From Acidilobaceae archaeon (lineage in GTDB: Archaea > Thermoproteota > Thermoprotei_A > Sulfolobales > Acidilobaceae): a DNA stretch of 5,089 nucleotides. Position 1 is the first letter of the stretch. The number at the start of each line of letters is the position of its first letter. Shown here piece after piece: positions 1 through 4,848 of this stretch. Made by a program: the position numbers and the translations under genes. The notes beneath the pieces are model-generated. The model did no database searches and was not told the DNA's origin. It was given only the letters and a program-made list of their open reading frames with translations. The stretch is taken from the NCBI GenBank assembly GCA_027057815.1, contig JALURD010000096.1:1-5089 (forward strand), given 5' to 3'.

Positions 1-708
1 CTTGAAGAAGGGGCAGGATCCCTCCGGGTCTGCTGGATCTATGAAGTACTCCATCTCGGCTATAGTGAACTCTCTAAGCCTGATCATGCCTTGTCTCGGG
101 CTTATCTCGTTCCTCCCCACCTTCCCAATCTGGGCTATACCTAGGGGGATCCTGCCTCTCATCGACTCGAATACCCTCTTGAACGCCACGAACATGCCCT
201 GGGCCAGCTCCGGCCTGATGTACCCCACATCTCCCTCGTAGGGCCCAATCTGGGTCTTGAAGAGCAGGTTGAACAGTTTGACCTCCCCGAGCGGCCCTCC
301 GCATACGGGGCATACGACGCCCTTCTCCTTTATTATCCTAGTCATCTCCTCCGGGCTCATTCCCTCAGCATTTATTCCGAGCTTCTCCTCTATTAAGTGG
401 TCTGCCCTGAACTTCCTCCCGCATTTTAAGCACTCAACTATGGGATCTGTGAAGTGCTCGACGTGGCCGCTTGCCTCGTAAACCCTTGCGGGTCCTATGA
501 CGGGGGACTCTATCTCGACTACGTGATCTGCATGGTCTATCACGAAGTACTTCCTCCACTTCTCGAGTATCCTATTCTTGACCGCAACCCCTAGGGGGCC
601 TAAGTCGTAGAACCCTGAGACTCCACCGTAGATCTCGTATGATGGCCAGAAGAATCCTCTCCTCTTAGCCAGTTCAACGAGTTTATCGTACAAGTCCGAC
701 TTCTCCAA
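1..708 (-). CDS. glyS: Glycyl-tRNA synthetase, N-terminal part (cut by window edge)
   Basis: Class II aminoacyl-tRNA synthetase that charges tRNA-Gly with glycine in the cytoplasm. The minus strand is open for 236 codons with no stop and runs off the left edge. Visible features: motif 1 region around residues 27-56 (GGVSGFYDLGPLG, residues 27-39); a zinc-type pair C93-x2-C96 and C133-x2-C136 in the insertion typical of archaeal/eukaryotic-type GlyRS; YEGDVGYIRPELAQGMF (157-173); motif 2 with R199-N-E201 and LREF (211-214). The chosen start is TTG at 708-706, giving MEKSDLYDKLVELAKRRGFF; the frame continues open upstream to a TAG but offers no better start. The Shine-Dalgarno match is weak (G-rich stretch). 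It is divergent from the agmatinase gene. The C-terminal anticodon-binding domain is outside the window. Family identity is very secure; the exact start is moderately secure. Confidence 0.96.
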   Translation of the reverse strand, partial: MEKSDLYDKLVELAKRRGFFWPSYEIYGGVSGFYDLGPLGVAVKNRILEKWRKYFVIDHADHVVEIESPVIGPARVYEASGHVEHFTDPIVECLKCGRKFRADHLIEEKLGINAEGMSPEEMTRIIKEKGVVCPVCGGPLGEVKLFNLLFKTQIGPYEGDVGYIRPELAQGMFVAFKRVFESMRGRIPLGIAQIGKVGRNEISPRQGMIRLREFTIAEMEYFIDPADPEGSCPFFK

Positions 709-744
709 CCCGCAGACCCCGGGAGCTGGGTGGCTACGTCTGAG

Positions 745-760
745 CCTCTTTAATGCCTTA
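745..760. promoter_or_regulatory. Shared TATA-like box between glyS and agmatinase gene
   Basis: The 84-bp divergent gap (709-792) has one AT-rich island, CTTTAATGCC at 748-757, which reads GGCATTAAAG on the minus strand. An archaeal TATA box about 26 bp ahead of the transcription start would put the starts near 777 (plus) and near 726 (minus), leaving short leaders of roughly 15-18 nt for both genes. Start sites are inferred, not seen. Confidence 0.5.
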
Positions 761-792
761 GCAGTCTACTCGAGTGGAGGGTGCGCGCCTCT

Positions 793-1713
793 ATGGGTGA
801 GTACCTGCTATACGTCGAGGAGACTCCCTGGGCCTTCGGGGGGTCTCGGAGGCCTCTAGGGCAGTCGGAGTACTTCCTCCTCGGTGTGCCGCTAGACTCT
901 ACAGCTTCATACAGGACCGGGCAGAGGTGGGGCCCCGAAGCGATTAGAAGAGCCTCCGCCTACATCGAATTCTATAGCCTACGCGCGGGATTCGACGTTG
1001 ACGAGATACCGGTCTCAGACGTTGGAGACGTTGCAGTAGTCTACGGAGACGCCTATGCGACACTCTCCAGAATCGAGAAGGTGGTCGACGCCCTCGCATC
1101 GACAGGGAGGATCCCCATAATCTTAGGGGGCGAGCACACTGTAACCCTAGGCGTCCTCCGCGGGCTCAGAAGAGCGGGGAGAACCCCATGCCTTGTAGTA
1201 TTCGACGCACACTTCGACTTGAGAAGTGAATACGCGGGATCCAGGCTTAGCCACGCCACAGTTATGAGGAGGATAATCGAGGACGTTGGCCCAGAGAGAG
1301 TAGTGTACCTTGGCGTCAGAGGCTTCTCCCCGGAGGAGCTGGACTACGCCAGGAGGAGGAGTGAGGTGAGGTTTTACACCGTCAGGGATGTGATGGTGAT
1401 GGGTGAGGTTAATGTTGCAGCATCCGCGAGAAAGGACCTAAAAGAGTGCAAGCAAATCTATGTCTCCATAGACGTCGATGTCCTTGACCCCGCATATGCC
1501 CCTGGGGTGGGCAATCCTGAGCCAGAGGGCTTCACTTCATTCACGCTTTACGAGCTAATACATGGAGTAGTTGACAGGAGACTTGTGGGATTCGACGTAG
1601 TAGAAGTGGCTCCGCCCCACGACTGTAGTGATAAGACGGCTGTAGCGGCTGCAAAGACCATAGTTGAGGTTATAGCGGCTAGAGAGGCGTCTAGACGGCG
1701 TAAACCCTCCTGA
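793..1713 (+). CDS. speB: Agmatinase-family ureohydrolase (agmatinase or aminopropylagmatine ureohydrolase)
   Basis: Binuclear-manganese hydrolase of the arginase/agmatinase family, which removes urea from a guanidino substrate, here probably agmatine or N1-aminopropylagmatine in polyamine synthesis. Numbering from ATG 793 (306 aa), the metal ligands are all present: H115 in GGEHT, D138/H140/D142 in FDAHFD, and D227/D229 in SIDVDVLDP; the conserved E271 follows in FDVVEVAPPHD. Two signature blocks vary: SHAT instead of the usual SHGT (153-156), and PGVGNPEPEG instead of PGTGTPEPGG. ATG 793 is preferred because GGAGG at 776-780 lies 12 nt ahead of it, whereas the alternative GTG at 781 directly abuts that same motif; GTG would add four residues. 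The 3' end overlaps convergent rpoP by 23 bp. Substrate cannot be told from sequence alone, because archaeal SpeB homologues act on agmatine or on aminopropylagmatine. Confidence 0.92.
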   Translation: MGEYLLYVEETPWAFGGSRRPLGQSEYFLLGVPLDSTASYRTGQRWGPEAIRRASAYIEFYSLRAGFDVDEIPVSDVGDVAVVYGDAYATLSRIEKVVDALASTGRIPIILGGEHTVTLGVLRGLRRAGRTPCLVVFDAHFDLRSEYAGSRLSHATVMRRIIEDVGPERVVYLGVRGFSPEELDYARRRSEVRFYTVRDVMVMGEVNVAASARKDLKECKQIYVSIDVDVLDPAYAPGVGNPEPEGFTSFTLYELIHGVVDRRLVGFDVVEVAPPHDCSDKTAVAAAKTIVEVIAAREASRRRKPS

Positions 1714-1930
1714 TGTAGCCTGACGCGGGGTCCCTCATCTTTATGAAGATCCTGAAGCCGCAGTAAGGACAGTATAGGACAGGACGAGCCTCCAGCTCCT
1801 CCTTGAGGACCTCCCTGCCGCACCTAAGGCAATAGTACTTCACCGGCCTCGGACGTATCCCATACGGAAGAGCCTCAGTCTCGACAGCTTCAGCCTGATA
1901 CTCATCCCAGCCTAGAGGTTCCCCAGCCAT
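1691..1930 (-). CDS. rpoP: DNA-directed RNA polymerase subunit P (Rpb12-like), N-terminally extended
   Basis: Small zinc subunit of the archaeal RNA polymerase, counterpart of eukaryotic Rpb12. The 79-residue product has the family core at residues 31-79: KYYCLRCG with C34-x2-C37, then YCPYCGFRIFIK with C54-x2-C57, and a basic end RRVYAV. Family members are usually about 45-50 residues, so residues 1-30, which are acidic, are an extension. The ATG at 1930 is supported by a good ribosome site (GGAGGGG ending about 8 nt upstream). A GTG at codon 30 would give the usual short form but lacks a comparable site. The gene is convergent and overlapping with the agmatinase gene and divergent from the aIF1 gene. 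Identity is strong; the status of the extension is less certain. Confidence 0.9.
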   Translation of the reverse strand: MAGEPLGWDEYQAEAVETEALPYGIRPRPVKYYCLRCGREVLKEELEARPVLYCPYCGFRIFIKMRDPASGYIRRVYAV

Positions 1931-1967
1931 CCCGGATACCCCTCCCTACAAGCTACACCGTGCAGGG

Positions 1968-1980
1968 AAAGGGTATTAAG
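1968..1980 (-). promoter_or_regulatory. TATA-like promoter of rpoP, possibly shared with aIF1 gene
   Basis: The minus strand reads CTTAATACCCTTT here, a TATA-like element 38 nt ahead of the rpoP ATG. TATTAA reads TTAATA on the opposite strand, so the same element could also serve the plus-strand aIF1 gene, with a predicted start near 2002. A weaker candidate for aIF1 is CATTGAAAT at 1991-1999. The exact 12-mer AAAGGGTATTAA recurs at 3609-3620, ahead of the DndC-like gene. Confidence 0.5.
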
Positions 1981-2035
1981 CCTCCCCTACACATTGAAAT
2001 AGCCGGCTGTGGAGGGCCGGGTGGTCTAGCAGGCC

Positions 2036-2341
2036 ATGAGCGACTTATCACTCTGCGGCGGACTTCCACCTGAGATTTGTGAGCAGCTCTCAGCAGAGGA
2101 GCAGATCATTAAGATAAGAGTCGAGAAGAGGAGGTTTGGGAAAGAAGTCACAATAATAGAGGGCATTAACGAGAAGGAGTTCGACCTAAAAAGGCTTGCT
2201 TCGCAACTGAAGAGCAAGCTGGCAACAGGCGGAACCGCCAAGAACGGCAGGATAGAGCTACAGGGGGACCATAGGTACAGAGTCAAGAAGCTGCTAGTCG
2301 ATATGGGCTTCCCTGAGGAGAACATAACAGTAATTGACTAA
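2036..2341 (+). CDS. sui1: Translation initiation factor aIF1 (SUI1 family)
   Basis: Small-subunit initiation factor that monitors start-codon recognition, counterpart of eukaryotic eIF1. The 101-residue product has the SUI1 fold signatures: KRRFGKEVTIIEGI (31-44), LKRLASQLKSKLATGGTAKNG (51-71), IELQGDHRYRVKKLLVDMGF (73-92). Length is normal. The ATG is supported by GGGTGGTC at 2019-2026, 9 nt upstream, and by an in-frame TAG at 2027-2029 that rules out a longer protein. The N-terminus CGGLPPEIC (C7, C15) resembles the archaeal cysteine-bearing leader, but the second cysteine of each usual pair is missing. It is divergent from rpoP, 105 bp apart. An AT-rich tail follows the stop. Confidence 0.95.
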   Translation: MSDLSLCGGLPPEICEQLSAEEQIIKIRVEKRRFGKEVTIIEGINEKEFDLKRLASQLKSKLATGGTAKNGRIELQGDHRYRVKKLLVDMGFPEENITVID

Positions 2342-2489
2342 AACATGAAATGGCAAAATTTGGGATATTGACCAATACCGAATTAACTATTTCGATAATA
2401 GCCTGTTTTGTATATCATAATAGAGACATATGAAGACCAGAGACCCTATTACCCGCCCCTCTTCTGACGGAAGTAGATTAAACTCCAGC
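2342..2489. other. AT-rich convergent intergenic gap
   Basis: This 148-bp gap between the convergent aIF1 and DndC-like genes is clearly more AT-rich than the coding sequence. I see no start codon with a ribosome site heading a plausible protein and no tRNA-like or C/D-box structure, only the possible transcription ends of the two flanking genes. Confidence 0.6.
2361..2412 (+). terminator. Possible transcription end of aIF1 gene (weak hairpin plus T-rich tract)
   Basis: About 25 nt after the aIF1 stop there is a weak imperfect hairpin (GGATATT, loop GACC, AATACC). About 30 nt further the T-rich stretch CCTGTTTTGTATATC occurs at 2402-2416. Archaeal RNA polymerase often stops at T-rich runs. 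Support is modest. Confidence 0.3.
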
Positions 2490-2499
2490 TTATCTGGAG
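2483..2499 (-). terminator. Hairpin enclosing the stop codon of the DndC-like gene, followed by T's
   Basis: On the minus strand a perfect 6-bp inverted repeat CTCCAG / CTGGAG surrounds the loop ATAAG, then TTTAATC follows. The loop contains the TAA stop codon of the gene. The stem is short, so a terminator or 3'-end stabilising role is only a suggestion. Confidence 0.4.
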
Positions 2500-3566
2500 G
2501 CAGCCATAAGCTTTGCTTCTACTTTAGAGCGCTTAAGAGCCTCAAGCGCCTCCTCTATCCTGGCCTTCAGCGGCTCCAGGATCTCTCCGGCGGCGCCTTT
2601 TGACACTTCTAAGAGTGACTCGAGGAGCTGCACGCGTGCCTCTGGCTTGAGCTTCGCGTAGCCGTAGCGGCCGCCTTTCTCCCTGTACTTCTCCGGCTCA
2701 ACCCTGGCCATGTGAAGCCATAGGGAGACCCAGGCTTTCAGGGCCTCCACGCTGCCCTCTGGAAGAAGCCTGGCCTTGGTGAGGGCTGGCCATGCTCGGT
2801 CCTTCTTGACTAGGGTGCAAGCCCAACAGCCCATCCTGAGCGACTCCATGCTCCCTGCGGCTGAGTATATCTTTCTCAGTACACTCCAGCGAGGAAGACC
2901 CCAAGCTGGGTTTCTTGACTCGATGTACTCCCACACATCATTAGCAGTCCAGTGTATGAGAGGAGCGTAGCCTTCGCCCCAGGGTACGCGGAAGCATGAG
3001 CCTACGGGGCAGGAGCGGGATCCCCTTCCAGGGCCCCGACTAGGGGATCCCTGCTTGGCTCTGGTTGCTCTGAGAGTTGACTCCTCGGCTCGGACCCCGG
3101 TTATCACGGCGAGCTCGCCGGGCTTGGGCCTCCTGCCGAGCCAGTCGAGTAGCGCACGCCTCGCGGGCCTGAGCTTCCACCTCTTCGTGCACCACCTGAA
3201 CCTGTTACTCGGCGGAGTGTACCCCCTCGCAATCATTCCGGCGAGGTCCTCGCCCGGCGCCGGCTCCGCGGCCACGGCTGTGAGCGGGATCCCCTCACGG
3301 GATGCAAGCCTATTCAGAGCATCAATGACCCCCCGAGCGTAGCCCCTCAGGGGCGGAGGCTCCAGCAGCGTGTCGCTGTACACCACCAAGACCTCCGGGC
3401 ACGAGCCCCTGAGGGATCCCGGGCAACCCTCCCTGAGGAACCCTACAACCAAGTCTACTACCACACTCGAATCCTTCCCGCCCGAGAACCCCACCAACCA
3501 GTAGGGATGTCTCGACGCAGCCCGGAGCACCAGCTTAGAGAACACGCTGGGATCCCAGCTATCCAC
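2490..3566 (-). CDS. DndC-like PP-loop ATPase of the PAPS-reductase superfamily
   Basis: The 358-residue protein carries the adenylating PP-loop SGGKDSS at residues 28-34, and the order of its motifs matches DndC, the sulfur-transfer enzyme of DNA phosphorothioation. These are: YSDTLLEPP (63-71), ARGYTPPSNRFRWCTKRWKL (113-132, C126), TGVRAEESTLRA (156-167), WTANDVWEYI (206-215), and MGCWACTLVKKDRA (245-258, C247 and C250). The cysteines C126, C247 and C250, with C186 and C191, could hold an iron-sulfur cluster. The ECGLH-type C-terminus of true PAPS reductases and the double-CC signature of APS reductases are absent. Residues 170-192 form a Gly/Arg/Ser-rich insertion; the last 50 residues are a charged helix. 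GTG 3566 is the start: a TAA stop immediately precedes it in frame, and GGGTG sits 9 nt upstream. No dndA, dndD, dndE or ssp partner is visible. The superfamily is certain, the DndC-like subgroup likely, the actual substrate unknown. Confidence 0.85.
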   Translation of the reverse strand: MDSWDPSVFSKLVLRAASRHPYWLVGFSGGKDSSVVVDLVVGFLREGCPGSLRGSCPEVLVVYSDTLLEPPPLRGYARGVIDALNRLASREGIPLTAVAAEPAPGEDLAGMIARGYTPPSNRFRWCTKRWKLRPARRALLDWLGRRPKPGELAVITGVRAEESTLRATRAKQGSPSRGPGRGSRSCPVGSCFRVPWGEGYAPLIHWTANDVWEYIESRNPAWGLPRWSVLRKIYSAAGSMESLRMGCWACTLVKKDRAWPALTKARLLPEGSVEALKAWVSLWLHMARVEPEKYREKGGRYGYAKLKPEARVQLLESLLEVSKGAAGEILEPLKARIEEALEALKRSKVEAKLMAASR

Positions 3567-3608
3567 TTAGCCATGCACCCTGAGAGAGTATGTCGGACTA
3601 GGCCTTTC

Positions 3609-3632
3609 AAAGGGTATTAAAAGGTAATACCC
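3609..3632 (-). promoter_or_regulatory. TATA-like box inside a perfect inverted repeat, ahead of DndC-like gene
   Basis: GGGTATTA (3612-3619) and TAATACCC (3625-3632) are perfect 8-bp arms separated by AAAGG. The minus strand reads CTTTTAATACCC, a TATA-like element; a start about 26 bp on would be near 3591, leaving a leader of about 25 nt before GTG 3566. Symmetry over the TATA position could be an operator for a repressor or activator. Confidence 0.5.
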
Positions 3633-3672
3633 AGGAATCTCTCCGCACTATAACTTAATACTATCCCACCCT

Positions 3673-4215
3673 CTACATTGAAGGTTCCTTCGCCCCAAAT
3701 ATCTTGGGTAGCCTGACCCCCGTCTGGCCTTTATAGGTGCCCTGGTAGGGCTTCTCGGCTGGCGTGTTGAGTCTGACGAGGACTAGGTGAAGGAATCTAT
3801 CGCCAGGATACAGTTTAACCGGGAAGCTGGAGCCTACGACTTCAATCGTCAGTTGGCCCTCGAACCCCGCATCCACGACTGTAGCGGGAATGTAGATGCC
3901 CGTCCTCGCCCATGTGCTCCGAAGGTTTACAAGGCCAGCAATGTAAGGTGGCAGCTTGATGTATTCAATCGTGTGTAGCAGGATGTGCTCGTATGGCTGT
4001 ACTACTATCTCATCTGCCTCTCCGCAGTCGTAGAACTCGCTGGGCTCCCCGGGCTTCCTAGGGTCTAGAACCCTGTTGGTTCGCTTGAATCTGCAGTACT
4101 CTCTACCAAGCCTGAGATCGAGGCCATTCTCCCTAATCACTTCTTCGTCGAGGGGCTCCACGACTAACTCTCCAAGCGCTAGCAGGCCACGTATATCTCT
4201 ATCGCTTAGTATCAA
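3673..4215 (-). CDS. dcd: dCTP deaminase
   Basis: Deaminates dCTP to dUTP, feeding dTMP synthesis and limiting dCTP; a soluble homotrimer in the family. The 180-residue product begins with the family-typical ILSDRDI, followed by RENGLDLRLG. Active-site block: LRSTWARTG with R99-S100 and R104, then VVDAGFEGQLTIE with E125 as the catalytic glutamate; then YPGDRFLHLVL and the closing YQGTYKGQTGVRLPK. The loop between R104 and the DAGFEG block is two residues shorter than in the E. coli enzyme, a pattern I recall from crenarchaeal Dcd. I chose TTG 4215-4213 because GGGGTG (4228-4223) sits 7 nt upstream and the product starts MILSDRDI. ATG 4221 (two residues longer) is possible, but that motif would be only 1 nt away. 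The frame stays open upstream to 4506, giving a 95-residue extension that resembles nothing in the family. DndC-like gene lies 106 bp downstream on the same strand. Confidence 0.93.
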   Translation of the reverse strand: MILSDRDIRGLLALGELVVEPLDEEVIRENGLDLRLGREYCRFKRTNRVLDPRKPGEPSEFYDCGEADEIVVQPYEHILLHTIEYIKLPPYIAGLVNLRSTWARTGIYIPATVVDAGFEGQLTIEVVGSSFPVKLYPGDRFLHLVLVRLNTPAEKPYQGTYKGQTGVRLPKIFGAKEPSM

Positions 4216-4291
4216 ACCCATGCACCCCTTGAGAGCATGCAGGCTGGCTCCTGCCCTGGAGACCTCCTCCCTGTCACCGGGGATTGAAAGG

Positions 4292-4317
4292 GGTAAAGCT
4301 TGCTCGTATACTTTACC
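4292..4317. repeat. Inverted repeat in the dcd upstream region
   Basis: GGTAAAG (4292-4298) and CTTTACC (4311-4317) form perfect 7-bp arms with a 12-nt spacer, so the arm centres are about two helical turns apart. It lies 77-102 nt ahead of the dcd start. It could be an operator or, if transcription starts near 4344, an RNA hairpin in the dcd leader. Confidence 0.4.
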
Positions 4318-4364
4318 ACTAACAAGTAGTAACCGGGGAGAAGCGGCTCTGACCTGGGGTCTAG

Positions 4365-4375
4365 CCTTATATTCC
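4365..4375. promoter_or_regulatory. TATA-like box between dcd and atpK
   Basis: CCTTATATTC on the plus strand and GAATATAAGG on the minus strand are TATA-like in both directions. For atpK the predicted start near 4396 gives a leader of about 17 nt with GGTGGAG ahead of ATG 4413, a good fit. For dcd it would give a leader of about 130 nt; other weaker AT boxes closer to dcd (around 4282-4314) are alternatives. Confidence 0.45.
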
Positions 4376-4412
4376 AGCCAATTATCCATGCACTTGTCCA
4401 TGGTGGAGTGGC

Positions 4413-4793
4413 ATGTCCACTGGCAGCCTAGTGAAAGCTGTAGCCCCCAAGTGGTGGCACAAGCTGTTCCTCCTAGTCGTGGCCATAGCTGCTGCCAGCC
4501 TTGCATTCAAGACAGTAGCTCTCGTGGCAGCTGCTCAGGAGCAGATGCCCGCGGGTCAGGGTCAGGCTGCTGGAATGAGCGCTGAGGGCTTGAAGTACTT
4601 AGCAGCAGGCCTAGCCGTCGGGCTCGCTGGAATCGGTGGAGGCTACGCCGTTGGTGTTGCAGGCGCTGCGGCTGCCAGCGCCGTGGCGGAGAACAGGGAG
4701 ATCGCCGGTACGGTGCTACTCTACGTTGCCCTAGGCGAGGGTATCGCAATCTACGGCCTGCTAATAGCTATACTCCTGATCTTCGTCGCCTAA
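4413..4793 (+). CDS. atpK: A-type ATP synthase proteolipid subunit K (c-ring subunit)
   Basis: Membrane rotor subunit of the archaeal ATP synthase that carries the ion across the membrane. The 126-residue product has two family helices: a Gly/Ala-rich first helix (about 62-92, LAVGLAGIGGGYAVGV), a short polar loop AENRE (92-96), and a second helix with the ion-binding carboxylate E109 in ALGEGIAIYGLLIAILL. No Gln or Thr typical of Na+-binding forms is seen near E109, which suggests proton coupling. In front is an extra hydrophobic stretch (about 17-41, KLFLLVVAIAAASL) ending in AAA, which may be a cleaved leader or an extra helix. The ATG at 4413 has GGTG at 4402-4405 upstream. It stands alone, away from any other ATP synthase gene in view. 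Function is secure; processing is inference. Confidence 0.93.
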   Translation: MSTGSLVKAVAPKWWHKLFLLVVAIAAASLAFKTVALVAAAQEQMPAGQGQAAGMSAEGLKYLAAGLAVGLAGIGGGYAVGVAGAAAASAVAENREIAGTVLLYVALGEGIAIYGLLIAILLIFVA

Positions 4794-4801
4794 AGCGTCC
4801 A

Positions 4802-4811
4802 CCATTAAACC
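4802..4811 (+). promoter_or_regulatory. TATA-like promoter of prolyl-tRNA synthetase
   Basis: CATTAAACC at 4803-4811 in the 55-bp gap after atpK is TATA-like. A start about 26 bp on would be near 4832, leaving a leader of roughly 17 nt that includes GGTGGG at 4838-4843 ahead of TTG 4849. No clear poly-T terminator separates atpK from this gene, so read-through from atpK is also possible. Confidence 0.4.
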
Positions 4812-4848
4812 CTCCACCCCACCCTCAGGCCTCTCCTGGTGGGTATCT

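Noticed and set aside
124..254. Repeat CCCAATCTGGG at 124-134 and 244-254, exactly 120 bp apart
   Set aside because: Both copies encode the QIG of conserved GlyRS peptides (TQIGP, AQIGK), so the similarity is explained by the protein.
781..792. GTG at 781 as the agmatinase start
   Set aside because: Its only ribosome-binding motif directly abuts the codon, leaving no spacer, while ATG 793 is 12 nt from it; not excluded if the transcript is leaderless.
1706..1725. C/D-box guide RNA suggested by TGATGT and CTGA
   Set aside because: The boxes are only a few bases apart, leaving no room for a guide, and lie at the agmatinase stop codon.
2342..2489. A small RNA or short protein in the AT-rich gap
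   Set aside because: No promoter, start with ribosome site, or strong fold could be identified; the content is best explained as transcription end regions.
3055..3342. Plus-strand open frame of 95 codons inside the DndC-like gene
   Set aside because: It is antisense to clear conserved motifs and has no ribosome site or family resemblance.
4222..4506. A 95-residue N-terminal extension of dCTP deaminase starting at 4506
   Set aside because: It overlaps the atpK start on the other strand, lacks a ribosome site, does not resemble dCTP deaminases, and the family start ILSDRDI has its own well-spaced ribosome site.
4076..4585. A 169-codon plus-strand open frame
   Set aside because: It is antisense to dcd and overlaps atpK in another frame; its serine-rich composition is that of a shadow of GC-rich coding sequence.
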